Below, piece after piece: positions 1-13,327 of a DNA stretch of 64,000 bases; within the stretch, counting starts at the first letter, position 1; the number at the start of each line of letters is the position of its first letter. The notes beneath the pieces are model-generated. The model was not told where the DNA came from and did not search any database. It worked only from the letters and a program-made list of their open reading frames with translations. The stretch is from Desmodus rotundus. Taxonomy: Eukaryota > Chordata > Mammalia > Chiroptera > Phyllostomidae. Position numbers and translations under genes: made by a program. The stretch is taken from NCBI RefSeq assembly GCF_022682495.2, contig NC_071399.1, positions 56,350,873 through 56,414,872 on the forward strand, read 5' to 3'.

Positions 1-39
1 TCTGACTGGCTTATTTCACTTACTGCAGTGTTCTCCAAG

Positions 40-3000
40 TCCATCCACACTGTCACAAAAGGAAAATTTTTCTTCTTTTTTATGGCTGAGTACTATTTCA
101 TTGCATTTTATCCACTCACTACTGATGGATGCTGGGGCTGCTTCCATATCTTGGTGATTTTAAATAACACTGCAGTGAACATGGGAGTGCTTATTTTCTT
201 TCAAATTAGTGTTTTGGGTTCCTTCAGATACATCCAGAAATGGAATCACTGGGTCAAAAGGCAAATTCATTTTAGTTTTTTGAGATATTTACATACTGCT
301 TTTCACAGTGGCTGCACCAATCTGCATTCCTACCAACAGATCAAAGTGTTCCCCTTTCTCCACATCCTCATCAGCCCTTGTTGTTTGTTGATTTATTGAT
401 GATAGCCATCCTGACAGGTGTGAAATTATATCTCACTGTTGTTTTAATGTGCATCTCTCTGATGATTAGTGATGCTGAGAATCTTTTCATATTCCTACTG
501 ACCATCTGTATATCCTCCTTATAGAAGTGTCTAATCAGGGCCTTTTCCCATTCTTTAATTGGGTTGTTTGATTTTTTGGTGTTGAGTTTTATAAGTTCTT
601 TATAAATTTTGATAATTAACCCCTTATCAGATGTATTGGTGAATATGTTCTCAAATTCTGTGTTGTTTTTATTTTGTTGATGATATCCTTTGCTGTGCAA
701 AAAACTTTTAGTATGATGAAGTCTCATTTGCTTATTTTCTCTTTTGTTTCCCTTTCCTGGGGACATATATTTGATAAAATATTGCTACCAGCAATGCCTG
801 AGATTTTGCTGCCTATGTTTTCTTCTACAATTTTCATAGTTTCAGCTCTAGCATTTAAGTTTTTGACCCATTTTGAATTTGTTCGTGTGTATGGTGTAAG
901 AAGGTGGTCTGGTTTTGTTTTTCTGCACTTGTCTGTCCATTTTATCCAACACCATTTATTGAATAAACTATCATTAGCTCTTTGTGTATACTTGCTTCTT
1001 CTGTCAAATATTAATGAACTATACAGCTGTGGGTTTATGCCTGGACTCTCTATTCTGTTTCATTGATCTATGTGTCTGTTCTTATGCCAGTACCAGGCTG
1101 TTGTGATTAATATGGCCTTATAGAATAGCTTCATTCTAAGTAGTGTGATTACTCCAACTTTGTTCATTTTTCTCAGGATACATGTTGCTATATAGATCCT
1201 TTTGTGGTTCCATATACATTTTTGAAATATTTGTCCTAGTTCTATAAATATGTCATTGGAATCTTGATAGGAATGGTGTTGAATCTACATATTGTTTTGG
1301 GTAGTATGCACATTTTAAATATGTTAATTCTTCATATCCATGAATATGGTATATGCTTCCACTTATTTGTATCTTCTTCAATTTCTGACTTCAGTGTCAT
1401 ATAATTTTCTGAGTACAGGTGTTTTACATCCTTGGTTTGGTTTATTCCTTGGTATTTTATTCTTTTTGTAGCAATTGTGAATGGGATTGTTCCCTTAATT
1501 TCCCTTTTGTATGTTTGTTATTCGCATATAAAAATGCAACTTATTTCTGGAAATTAATTTTGTATCATGCTACTTTGTTGAATTCATTGATCAGTTCTAG
1601 CAGTTTCTTGGTGGAGTCTGTGGGGTTCTCTATGTACAATATCATGTCCTCTACAAATAATGATAGTTTTACTTCTTGCTTTTAAATTTGGATGACTTTT
1701 ATTTTTTCTGTCTGATTGCTGTGGCTAGGATTTCCAGTACTATGTTAAATAAGGGAGGTGAAAGTGGGCATACTTGTCTTGTTCCTGAACTTAAGTAGAA
1801 CATTTGTAGTTTTGCCGTTTGAGTATAACACTGGTAGCGGGTTTGTCATATATGGCCTTTTTTATGTTTAGGTATGATTTCTCTATTCCCACTTTGCTGG
1901 GAGTTTTTATCTTAAATGGGTCCTGGATTGTATTAAATGTTTTTTTTCTGTATTTATTGATATGATTATGTGGTTTTTATCCTTCATTTTGTTTATGTGG
2001 TGAATAACCTTTATTAATTTGTGAATATGGTATCAAACTTGTGTTCCTGGAATAAATTCCACTTAAGCATGGTGTATGATCTTTTTGATTCATTGCTGTA
2101 TATAGTTTACTAATATTTTATTGAGGATTTTAGCATCTATGTTCATCAGGGATATTGGCCTATAATTTTCTTTCTTTGTAGTGTCTTTATCTGGTTTTGG
2201 AATTAGAATAATGCTGGCCTTGTAAATTGAGTTTGGGAGCATTCCTTTCTCTTGAATTTTATGAAGCAGTTTGTTTGATATGAAGAAGTGTTAGTTCTTC
2301 CTGGAATGTTTGTTAAAATTCACCTGTGAAGCCATCCAGCCCAAGACATTTGTTTGTTGGGAGTTTTTTTTTATTAGTGCTTCCAGTTCACTAGGTGTAA
2401 TCTGTCTGTTCAGATTCTCTGATTCTCCCTGATTTAGTTTTACATGATTGTATGTTTCTAGGAATGTATCCATTTTGTCCAGGTTGTTGGTATACTGTTG
2501 TTGACATATGGTTGTTCATAATATTCTCTTATAATCCTTTGTATTTCCTTGGTGACAGTTGTTGTTTTTCCTCTTTAATTTTGGATTTTTATGTATTTGA
2601 GTCATTTCTCCTTTTTTCTTGATGAGTCTGATTAAAAGTTTGTCAATATTTTGTATGTTTTTCAAGGAACATGCTCTTGGATTCACTGTTATTTTATGTC
2701 ATTTTTCAAAGTCTATTCTATTAATTTCTTCTCTGATTTTTATTATTTCCTTCCTTCTACTCACTTTGGATTTGCTTTTTGTTTGTTTCCAAATTCCTTT
2801 AAGTGTGAAGTTAGATGGTTTATTTGAGCTTTTTCTTTCTTTCTTTTTTTTTTTAATGTGTTTGTTTGTTTGAGGTAGGCCTGTAATGCTGTGAATTTCC
2901 CTCTTTGCTCTGCTTTCCCTGTCTCCCACCGGGCTTGGATTGTTGTGTCCTTGTGTTCATTTGTTTCAAGGTAATTTTTCATTTCTTCCTTGACCTCGTT

Positions 3001-3790
3001 GTTGACCCATTCATTATTTAATAACATGTAATTTAGCTTCCATGTCTTTGCATGTTTTTCACTGTTCTTATTGGGATTGATTTCTAGTTTCATAGCACTA
3101 TGGTCAGAGAAGATGCTTGATATTATTTCAATTTTCTTAAGTTTATTGAGACTTGTTTTGTGTCTTAGCATGTGTTCTACCCCAGAAAATGTTCTATGTG
3201 CATTTGAAATGTATGTATATTCTCTTTCTTTGGGGTGAAATGCTCTGAAGTTATCAATTAAATCCATTTGATCTAGTGTGTCTTTTAAGGCCACTTTGTT
3301 CCTAATTGATTTTTTTGTCTGGAGGATCTTTCCATTTAAGTCAATGGGGTATTAAAATCCCCTGCTATGACTATATTTCTGTCAATATCTCCCTTTATGT
3401 CCATCAAGGTTTGCTTTACATATTTAGGTGCTGCTGTGTTGGATGAGTAAATGTTTACTAGGGTTATATCCTCTTGTTGGATTGTTCTCTTTATCATTGC
3501 ATAGTATCCTTGTTTGTGTTTTACTATAGCTTTGATTTTAAAGTCTAATCCGTTGGATGTAAGTGCTGCTACCCTAGCTTTTTTTTCCTTTACATTTGTA
3601 CGAAATATCTCTTTCTATCCATTTACTTTTAGTCTGTGTGTATCTTTTGATTTGAAATGGGGATCTTGGAGGCAGCATGTATATGGGTCTTGTTTTCTTA
3701 TCCATTGAACTACGCTATGTATTTTGGTTGGAGCATTTAAGCCATTTACATTTAAGTTGATTATTGTTAGACACATATTTAGTACCATTT
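40..3790 (-). pseudogene. L1 ORF2 pseudogene (endonuclease / reverse transcriptase)
   Basis: This is the degraded ORF2 of the antisense L1. In L1 biology ORF2p nicks DNA and reverse-transcribes L1 RNA at the nick. The C-terminal half of the endonuclease is the best preserved open segment (3294-2761), with the catalytic SDH motif at 3108-3100. The start of the RT region is readable at 2473-2291 (LNQGESENLNRQITPSELEALI). The RT catalytic motif, normally FADD, reads F-V-E-D at 1657-1643, so the first active-site aspartate is replaced by glutamate. The C-terminal part is open at 766-371. Several frameshifts and stops separate these pieces. Limits are approximate. Confidence 0.88.
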
Positions 3791-3859
3791 TGTTGTTATA
3801 CTATTTTCTTCTCTTCCTTTGTCTTTCTCTTATTTTTTTCTTCTTCTTAAAAAAAGCCC

Positions 3860-4720
3860 TCTAACATTTGTTGCAGTACTGGTCTGGTTGTAAAAAAAAA
3901 AAAAAAAACCTCTTTTAGTTTTTTCTTGTCTGGGAAACTCATTTCTCTTTTGATTTTAAGTGGTAGCTTTGCTAGGTAAAGTAGCCTTGGTCATAAATCC
4001 TTGCTCCTCAGAACCTTGAATATTTCATGCCACCCTCTCCTGGCCTGAGCTGGTTCTGTTGAGAAATAAGATGACAGTCTAATTGGTGCTCCCTTGTAGG
4101 TAACTACCTGCATTGCTTTTGTGGCTTTTAGGATTCTCTTCTTATCTTTTAGCGTTGTCATTTTAATTATGATGTGTCATGGTGTAGGACTCTTTGGGTC
4201 CAACTTTTTTGGTACTCTCTGAGTTTCCTGGACATGTGTGTCTTTTTCCTTCACCAGATTAAGAATGTTTTCAGTCATTATTTCCTCAGATAGGTTCTCA
4301 ATCCCTTACTCACTCTCTTCTTCTTGTGTTTGCCATGTTATGCTTCATGTTGTCCAACATGGTTCTTAAGCTCTCCTCATTTTTTAAAATTCTTTTTTCT
4401 TTTTTAGCTCTGCTTGTTTTTTTTTTCTACCTTGTCTTCCAAATCACTGATTCAATCTACTGCTTCATCTAAACTATTACTTATTTCTTCCAGTGTATTA
4501 TTTATTTCAGATATTGCATTTTTTTATTTCTGACTGGTCATTTTTTATGATTTCTCTGTCTTTTTTTTCATGCTATTGAGGATCTTTATAATCATTATTC
4601 TAAACTCACTATTTGATTGATTGCTTGCTTCCATTTCATGTAGTTCTTCTTTTGGAGAATTCTTTTGTTCTTTCACTTTAGGTATGATTCTTTGTCTTCC
4701 CATTTTGGCTGCTTCTTTGT
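3860..4720 (-). pseudogene. L1 ORF1 pseudogene
   Basis: This lies between ORF2 and the 5'UTR of the antisense L1. On the minus strand the start of the C-terminal nucleic-acid-binding region is recognisable near 3945 as a FPDKK-like segment, and the RRM-like part lies near 4200-4330. No long open frame remains. A run of A at 3892-3907 interrupts the copy. ORF1p is the RNA-binding chaperone of the L1 particle; this copy cannot encode it. The assignment rests on position and patchy similarity, so the limits are approximate. Confidence 0.7.
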
Positions 4721-5424
4721 ATTTTTTCCACCTCAGTTGTTAAACAAATCAATAATATAGCCTTAAGCTATAAGTGCTTAATCAGCAGCCTGGCTTAAGT
4801 ACTGCAGGATAGGGCATCATAATTCCTTCAGGCAGGGCTACTTCCTTCCTTCAGGCTGGTCCCACTTGTAGATGAGTACTCTGTCTGAGAAAAATGGCTT
4901 CTAAGTATGGGCAATGAGTCAGCACAGGGATCCTCATAACCGTTCCTTCAGTTGTCTCACCAGAGCCTCCAACCCCAGACTCTCCTCAAGCATCTCTATT
5001 CTCTTCTGCCCTCTCTCTGACAGAGCCCAGGGTAAGTGGTTCTGTGAGTCTCCAGCAATATCTCACTAGCAGACAGAATCCTTTCTGCTTTTCACAGCTT
5101 GATGTTATTGGGTTCACTTGGGCTCTGGTGCTATAGCCTGGGGAGCCCAGCTTGGGTTTTAAACCCCACAGTTCTCAAGGGGAACCCCCTACCCACCAAA
5201 ATGTGTCTGGAACTTCACTTGCTGCCCGTGGGAGCTCTCTTGTGCATCCTCCACACTCCTTACCAGTCGTGTTGTGATGAAGTGGTTTCTTCTGTCTGTC
5301 CTTGCTTATAATGCTTCTCTCCAGCTAGTGTTCGGTTGGTTATTCAGAATGCCTTGTCTGCAATTTAGTTGTAATTCCATACTGGTCCTTGAAGGAGTTT
5401 CATGTAGCTTCCACTTACTCCTCT

Positions 5425-5432
5425 GCCATCTT
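5425..5432 (-). promoter_or_regulatory. YY1-like site at L1 5' end
   Basis: The minus strand reads AAGATGGC a few bases from the inferred L1 start. In primate L1 a YY1 site at this position directs the transcription start. That it acts in this bat copy is inference. Confidence 0.5.
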
Positions 5433-5440
5433 GGATCTTT

Positions 5441-5769
5441 GTTAAGAGTTTTCTATACCACAGAGGAAATGATTAATACATGCAGCTGTGAAGCTGTAGG
5501 GCACAGACAGACTTGAGATTTATCAGGTTCCTCCTCATGCTCTTTAATCTTCTTTCTACATTTTTAATGGAAAAAATTACTATTTAGATTTTTACATCCT
5601 TCACAGTATGCCATGTGATCCAGGAATTGTTTTATAACTGTACTCATGGACACAAAATTAAAATTGATAGTGTGAACAAAATGCATTTCAAAACAGTATT
5701 ATTTTTTTTACTTTCTTTTGTAATTTGAATACAAAATATAATTTTCAAGGTCATTTTTGTTCAGCAGGA
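5441..5769. other. No recognised feature
   Basis: AT-rich sequence between the L1 5' end and the LTR-like block. I see no coding potential or recognisable repeat. Confidence 0.5.
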
Positions 5770-6240
5770 TAGATAGCAAACCAAATCAGGGAGGGAGAGG
5801 GGACATATCTTACCCATTAATTCAGCCATTCAGAATCCGGTCGGATAAGAAGATTTCCTGGTGTTCTGAAAATCATAAAAGACACCATGATACTGCAGGA
5901 GTAGTGGAGTCTTTAAAATTCTATGGGTATCCTCTTTACTATCTTGGAAAGAAAGCTTTTGAAACCATATGTTAATTCCAAGTTCTGGAGAAGGGAGGAG
6001 GAGAGGGAACTGGGAGACTGGCTACAATCATAAAACACCTAAAAATCCCCATAGCTGGGGCACTCAGACGAGCTAGGTGCCCTCTTGCAGCTTTGTGCTC
6101 AAGTGTATTTCATAAATAAACTTACTATGTCATTTTCACTGTACGTGTTGTCTCATGACTGAATTCATCTCTTGTGAGTGACGCAAGAATTGAGGAGTGG
6201 GGCCCTCTAATCGGGTCTCCCTGGAAACATCTTTTGATGC
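5770..6240 (+). mobile_element. LTR-like sequence (endogenous retrovirus, probably solo LTR)
   Basis: The block resembles a retroviral LTR in the plus orientation. A purine-rich U3-like part is followed by an AATAAA polyadenylation signal at 6115-6120, then a U5-like stretch ending near TCTCCCTGGAAAC. It is richer in G and C than its neighbours. I could not find a clean TG...CA pair with a target duplication, and no gag, pol or env sequence lies beside it. It could instead be the 3' end of another repeat type. Confidence 0.45.
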
Positions 6241-7614
6241 CAGATAGAATCTTCATTCTTTTAATTGAGGGAAAATATTTATTTCTAAAGATTCAAGTAT
6301 GGAACCATTGGAAAAAACTTAAGAAGAGAAAGTATGTGCATAAAGGTTTTTTTCAAGAAATTAAATCTACCATTTTTTAAAATCTCTTAATTAGGTGCTT
6401 TTTGCATTTTTCAACTTGAACATTCCTATATATTCTAAGTTAATGATCTACATATGTAGTCATAACTTGTCTATAGTGCTAAAAAGACAGACATTCCAAA
6501 TCAATAGGTCTATTTGGGTAATATAAGTCAATTTAATTTGTGTAAAGTAGATCTCCCTACCAGGGTTTTTCTGCTGCAGGTCTTTTAATTTCCCTATAGG
6601 TTTTTAACTCCATGATGACTTTTTGTAATTAAGAATTATGTAGCTAATGACATGAGGCTCCCCAGGCAAAGTGCTTCTGCCCACATTGCTAACAGCAAAC
6701 TAAGAGCTATCCCTGAAAGGCTGGCTACATTTTTCATAGTTGAAAGCAGAGGAGACTAAGCTTTCCTTTACAGTAAATATGATATGCTCTCAGACCTATA
6801 ATTCACCTGATTCATGAGCAAAAGTTTGCACTCAATAGACTCAGTAAGCAATCTTATATTGTTGAAGGATTCAGATAAAGTTGAAAAATATACAAATATA
6901 ACACTATAGTTTGGGGCACTTTTCCTTTTTTATTGGTTATGGGGAAATGCCTTTCACAGGCAAAGATGTCAAAAATAAAAAACAAACAAACAAAAAACAG
7001 CAAACAAAAGAACCTAATAAATAATACAGTGCTGCAAAGTAACCACACCACACTTTGCCAGTTTGTTCCCACTACTTTCTTTTGTCTCAAAAACGGGATG
7101 GTTATCATTATGGTACAAGAGGCATGTAATGGCAGATCTCTTAAAGGAGCAACTTTATGGAGGCAAGGGATGATGCTTAGTTTCATTTTTCTGTTTGTGC
7201 ATCATAGTTAGAAAGTACATTTATGCTCAATATTTTGTATCACTTATCTTCAGAAACACCTGAATGATAATGTGTTTCATACGTCCTAGCCAGGACTGAG
7301 TGTATTAATACACTTATTTTAACCTCTGTTTATCTTCTTTGTAGACCACTCATTGTTACACTAAATAAAGAAAACTCAGGTTTACATCTAGTAAACATGT
7401 AGACATATATTCAGTTTGTGATATTCATTCATGATATACATACCAGACGTAGTTTATATTTGGTGTAGTATATATATATATATATATATATGTAAAGTGA
7501 ATGTATTTTCTATGGGGCACTTTCAACTCTTGATATGTAATTACTGACACTATTTGTATTCTTTTGAACCTAGCAACTTTGGAAATATTTTAAAGTCCCT
7601 GTTTACTTAGAATA
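6241..7614. other. No recognised gene; simple repeats only
   Basis: AT-rich stretch with an (AAAC)-rich patch near 6978-7015 and a (TA)n microsatellite at 7471-7491. Opposing open frames overlap near 6854-7211 but have no recognisable domains and look like chance. Confidence 0.5.
7471..7491. repeat. (TA)n microsatellite
   Basis: About ten uninterrupted TA units. Confidence 0.9.
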
Positions 7615-7804
7615 TTTAAAAAATTATAAAAAATAGAGAAAATGAAATAACTAAAAAGATAAAACAGACATAAATATCAATTAATCCAAAATAGAAAAGA
7701 CAAGAATGGATAGAACATATAAAAATGAAAGTAAATTTATATCCAACCATATAATTAATATAATTTTAAATGAATTAAACACTCAGATTAAGATATGATA
7801 TTAT

Positions 7805-9267
7805 TATTTTTAATTAGATTGTTTGTCTTCCTGGTGTGGAGTCCTGTGAGTTCTTTCTATATTTTGGAGATCACCCCTTTGTCTGAGGTATCATGGGCAA
7901 GTATACTTTCTCACACGGTTGGTTCTCTTTTCATTTTGCTGATGTTTTCTTTAGCTGTGCAGAAGCTTTTTAATTTGATGTAGTCCCATTTGTTTATTCT
8001 TTCCTTTGTACCCCTTGCTTTAGGGGACATATCAGTGAAAATATTTACAGATGGAATTGCTGATATTTTCCTGCTTCCACTCCCCTCTATGTCTTTTATG
8101 GTGTTGTGACTTATATTTAAGTCTTTTATCCATCTTGAGTTTATTTTGGTGTATGGTATAAGCTAGAGCTCAAGTTTCATTTTTTTTCAAGTAGCTGTCC
8201 AGATGTCCCAACACCAATTCTTGAAGAGGCTATTTTTTTCCATTATTATTTTGCACTCTTTGTTGAATATTAATTGATCATAGAGACGTGGGTTTATTTC
8301 TGAGCTCTCTATTCTGTTCCATTGATCTATGTGTCTGTTCTTATGTCAGCATCACACAGTTTTCATTACAGTGGCCTTGTAATATAGTTTGATATCAAAA
8401 CAGACAGTTCTCCAACGAGGATATACAGAGGGCTCAGATATATATGAAAGGATACTCAGCATCACTAGCCATCATGGGTATGCAAATTAAAACCACAATG
8501 AGATACCACTTCACACCAGTTAGAATGGCCATCATAAACAAATCAACAAATAACAAGTACTGGCAAGGTTGTGGAGAAAAAGTAAACCTAGTGCATTTTT
8601 GGTGGGGATGCAGACTGGTACAGCCACTGCAGAAAACAGTGTGGAATTTCCTCAGAAAACTAAAAATGAAATTGTCTTTTGACCCAGCAATTCCAATGCT
8701 GGGATTATACCTTTAGAATCCTGAAACACCAATTCAAAAGAACCTATGCACCCCAATGTTCATAGCAGCACAATTTACAATAGCCAAGTGCTAGAAACAG
8801 CCTAAGTGCCCATCAGTAAATGAGTGGATAAAAAAACTGTGGTACATTTACACAATGGAATATTACACAGCAGAAAGAAAGAAGGAACTCCTATCCTTCA
8901 TGACAGTGTGGATGGAACTGGAGAGTATTATGCTAAGTGAAGTAAGACAGGCAATGAAAGACAAATACCACATGTTTTCACCTATAAGTGAAACCTAATA
9001 AACAAAACAAATAAGCAAGCAAAATTGAACCAGAGACATGGTAACAAGGAATAAGCTGACACTGACCCGAGCAGAGGGGGGAAGAGGATAAGGGGTAAAA
9101 GCAGAAGGCTCAGGTCAAGGAGCATGTATAATGGACCTATGGATAAAAACAATGGGAGCAGTGGAGAGAATTGAAAGTGGAAGAGGGGTAGATAGGACAG
9201 GGGAGAGTAATGAGGGGGAAATGGGACAATTGTAACTGAACAACAATAAAAACAATTTGAAAAATAG
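7805..9267 (+). mobile_element. Younger LINE-1 with 5' inversion (twin priming), flanked by TSD
   Basis: The 3' part (about 8401-9267) is sense L1. It runs through an ORF2 C-terminal segment open at 8444-8716 ([20 protein letters not shown]), a 3'UTR, and a tail with AATAAAAACAA. The 5' part (7805 to about 8400) is ORF2 sequence in reverse orientation. It comes from immediately upstream of the point where the sense part begins. The copy ATGATATTAT occurs at both ends (7795-7804 and 9268-9277) and splits the older L1. This is the classic product of twin priming. ORF2 is truncated and inactive. Confidence 0.9.
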
Positions 9268-10230
9268 ATGATATTATCAATTTTATAAAAAGCAAAACCA
9301 ACTATATGTTGCCTACAAGAAATAAAGTATAAAAATAATGACACTGGATGGAAAAATGCAAACAATGCCAGTATTAATGTAATGAAAAATGGAATAGCTA
9401 CACTAAAATAATAAAATGTTTATTTCAGGGCAAGGAATATTATCAGGAATGAAGAGCCTCATCTCATGATGATAAAAGGTAATTCCATAGATACAATGTA
9501 AAATTCTTAACATGCATGAGCCCAATAATAGAAATTAAAAATAAGTAAGGCACAAATAAATAAAAGTATAGGAAAAGTAGATAATTTTTATGATATCTGA
9601 AAATTTCAACTTTCCACTTGATAGAATAAGTAAACAAAATCAGAAGCAATATAGTTGCTGTGAACAAAAATATCAATAAACTTGTCATTTAGGAAGCAAT
9701 CTATTTCAAAAGATGTAATTTGTTTTAAATATAAACTTTTGCTTGTATATAACATATTCTTAGCACTTATTGTCACAATCAAGTGTGACAATATATCTAA
9801 ATGGACAAAGAACTTAAATTAAAAATTAATAAAAATAAAGATATCTTGATAATATCAAAAACTTGGGAAAATAAGCAAAACTTCTAACTTGCACATGGGT
9901 AAAAGAAGAATCACAAGGGAGATTAGATAATATTTTCTACTGAGTTAAAATAAAAATACATTGTATAAAAATGTGTGCAAAACAGTGAAAGCAGTGCTTA
10001 GGAGAAAAATGTATTAGAAAGAAGAAAGTCCTCAAAGAGTTGATATAAGTTTCATCATAATAAATTGAAAAAATAGTGCAAATTAAATCTAAAACAAGAA
10101 GAAAAAATCAGAAACAGTAAAATAACAAATAGAAAAATTAGAGGGAAATCAACAAATTCAGAAACTAGTTTTCTGAAATTGACAATAAAATTGACATAAC
10201 TTTAGTCAGACAGATTAAACAAGAAGGAAG

Positions 10231-10246
10231 GAAGGAAGGAAGAAAA
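10231..10246 (+). repeat. (GGAA)n short tandem repeat
   Basis: Four GGAA units inside the old L1, in an A-rich context. Confidence 0.8.
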
Positions 10247-11770
10247 AACATAATTATCATGTTAGGAATAAGATCTTCCAGGTACCGAAACTGTAACAAT
10301 GGGATATTATGAAGAACTTATGACAATAAATTTAATAAATAAGAAAAAATGGTAAATTGTTTAAAATATACAAACTAGCAAAACTAACTTAATAAATGAA
10401 TGCCTTCTATTACTGAAATTATTTTCCCAGGTCTAGATAGCATCACTTGTGAGTTCTACAAAATTTTGAAAGAAATCCTACCAGTTCTACAAAATATCTT
10501 TCAAAAAAGACAATAGAATAATACCCATTTTAATCCAGGACACTAGCATCACCCCACAACCCTGAGGTCTATCCAAACAAACAAAAGCATATGGAAAAAA
10601 TGCCACCAATTTATAACAAAAAATTTAGCTATCTAAAAATAGGAAAAAAGTTCTCAACCAGAAAAATGGTATCTATAAAAAACTCATTTAATATCATTCT
10701 TCAGAGTGAAAGACTGAATGCTTTCTCCTAACAGCTGGGAAAAGGGCAAAGACAGCCACACACAGCGCTTCTAATCTTGGCCACTGCAGTTGGTTGATAA
10801 ATAAATAAATGAATGGAAATTCACCAAAATCAAGAATTGTTTTCTCATCGAAAGACAATGTTTTGAAGACCAAAGCCCAGTCATATGCTAGAAGAATGTA
10901 TTAAAAAAAACACATATCTAAGGGTTTTTTTCAGAATATATAAATTATAAAAATAAGGTAAACAATTCGATAAATAAAAATGAGTGAAAATTTTGGCCAG
11001 AACTTTACCAAGGAAGATATATAGAAGGAATAATCACTAAAAAGCTGCTCAACATCATTAGTCATTAGGAAAATAAAATTAAAGCCACAAGGAAATGCCG
11101 TAACACGATCATTAGAATGGCTTAAATTAAAACCACTAACACTATCATGCTTTATTGAAGTTAATGTCGTGAAGCAACTGAAACGTTTACACATTGCTGA
11201 TCTGAATGCAAAATAGTATAACTGCATTGTATAATTGTTTTGGTATTTTTACGTAAAATTTAATATACACTTACAATGTGACCCAATAATTTTACTCCTG
11301 AATATTTACCCAAGAGAAGTAAAAACACACACCCACACAATGACTTGTACTCAATTGCACATAGCACGTTTTTAAAAAAAAATTTAAAAGTACCCTACTC
11401 TGTCAAATGGTGAACGTGTAACCAATTTGTGGACTGTCCATATGATGAAATACTCTTCAGAAATTTAAGGGCATAAACCACTGATTCAAACAAAAACAGG
11501 GGTAAGACTCAAAGTATTATACAAAATGGAAGTAACCAGTTACAAAAACTGTATGCTGTAGGATACCATTTGTTATAAGGGAGAGAAAAATGAAAGAGAG
11601 CAGATCACAGGCCCAGTGACGTGGTGAGAAGACTAAATTCCAAAGGAGCAATAAGGAACATTTTTGGGTGTTGAAAATATTCTACCTTATGACTTTGGTA
11701 ATTATTACAAATATTATCTGTTAAAACTCATCTATCTTGCAATTATGTTTAATAGATTTAATAAATGAAT

Positions 11771-13327
11771 AGCACTGACCAAGAAACGGAAAGTGACATG
11801 TTAATTAAATTGTTGTCATCATACAATGAAGTCACTAAAGATTCCTGCAGACAATGACACAGAAATGTGTTTTACATACTGTTACATTAAGGAAATAAGA
11901 CATATATAACTGATAATTTAATTTGTATTTTAAAAATAGGAATTCTCTTTGTGAATATGCAAATATATAATCATACATATGTAGGTAATATGTCAAAAAT
12001 TTTCTCTAAAATTTATCTCATGATGGAATGAAGATAGGACATTTTACTTTTAATTTTACTCAATTCTTTACAGTGTAATTTTGGTTTATATAATGGATAT
12101 ATTTAAAAATAATCTCAATAACTTTTTCTACAAGATGAATTATTATTATTAAAACAATAATTATAGTATTGTTGTTAAGTAATTTTAACTGTGAGGCACT
12201 CTGGTGTTACAGGAAGACTATAGATAAATTGTGCATAGGTGGATTTCTGCCTTGGAAATTTTCCTAAACATCCAAATCCATACATTTTTCCTTGGGAAAT
12301 AATAAGTATTATAATATACTAAATATATGTAATTGTGATTTTAAATTGACTATATAAATTACATATTAAAATTCTCACCCAAAAATATTTACTTATTTTT
12401 CATTTCTATTAATTTCACTGAAATTGTTTCTTCATCAGGACATTATGCCTGGAAATAAAAGAAAGTGTGTGTGTGGAAAATGGAATAATTGAAAAACATA
12501 AAAATAGTTTTAACTTCTTCACTCACAGATATGCTTGTTGTCAGAAATCTTCCATAAATGTCAAGTTTAATTGTAATAGTTTTTATGAAGATTTTTACCC
12601 TTGTATTAAAAAGCTCCCTTAGCTATTCTCAAAATACACTAATGAGACAACACTGGTTGCTCAAAATGAAAGCCTTTGCATCATTTTTGCATTTAACAAA
12701 GTTTTAACTCATTTTTAGGTTCTCAACAATATCTTAAACACAAAGTATTTTCATCAAAGTATATCTCATACTTTCAAATGAGATATCCAAAGCTATACCT
12801 CAGTGGCCCTATGACATCTCAGTTTAAACTGACAGATCTTTACATTGTACTGGGTCAGAATCCAATAAACACTTCAACTTGAGTGATAAGAACAGCAGGG
12901 ATTGAATCAGTTGGTTTTAGAAATAATTATTGATTCAAAGGTAACCCAAATGATTAAAATCAATTTTCATGCTTAGAACATAACTTTTATACTTACACAA
13001 AGGCACTTTTTAGTGTTGCCCTGTCCTTTTCATTTGCTCATGCTTAAAGTCTCCTGGATTTCATTAAGAACATTAGTATCCTTTTAATTAAATTTTGGGT
13101 TGAATTAAGAGCTACTTGTATTGACACATATTTTGTTTCACTTTTATGTCCAGATATGTTACTATGCTTTCTTTTCCAGAAGTAGTCAAATATTTAATGT
13201 AGTTGCAGAATCATGCTATCAGTAGAATCATAGTATCAGTCAATTGTTTGAATTGTATCATTTTATCATTTAAATACTTTTTGACTCTGAAAATAATCTC
13301 TAATGAACACACCATGGCTCAAATATA
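11771..13327. other. AT-rich sequence without recognised features
   Basis: No coding region or confident repeat between the old L1 and the mariner element. Some of it may be L1 too diverged to recognise by eye. Confidence 0.45.

Larger units (their letters stand above)
1..5440 (-). mobile_element. Near full-length LINE-1, antisense, 3' end cut by window edge
   Basis: This is a non-LTR retrotransposon whose 3' end lies to the left. On the minus strand the order from 5440 down to 1 is 5'UTR (about 5440-4740), ORF1 (about 4720-3860), then ORF2 endonuclease, reverse transcriptase and C-terminal domain. Fragments readable on the minus strand match L1 ORF2, for example SDHSAMKLEI near 3100 (endonuclease) and [12 protein letters not shown] near 371-410 (C-terminal region). 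The 5' end carries AAGATGGC, as mammalian L1 5' ends do. Frames are broken repeatedly, so the copy is dead. A second L1 at 46.49 kb ends with a similar 5' sequence, which supports the boundary near 5440. The 3'UTR and poly(A) lie outside the window. Confidence 0.93.
7615..11770 (+). mobile_element. Old LINE-1, sense, interrupted by a younger L1
   Basis: This is a strongly diverged plus-strand L1. Before 7795 it matches the start of the endonuclease region, and the same reading resumes at about 9278 with a segment resembling 'tatatgttgcctacaaga'. RT-region remnants occur near 10430-10510 (a CEFYK-like patch), C-terminal ORF2 remnants near 11040-11240, and a 3'UTR-like stretch to about 11770. 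Stops are frequent throughout. The insertion of the inverted L1 at 7805-9267 shows this copy is the older of the two. The limits are approximate because divergence is high. Confidence 0.8.

Noticed and set aside
2699..2929. Separate minus-strand protein of 76 codons
   Set aside because: It is an alternative frame of L1 ORF2 in the same interval.
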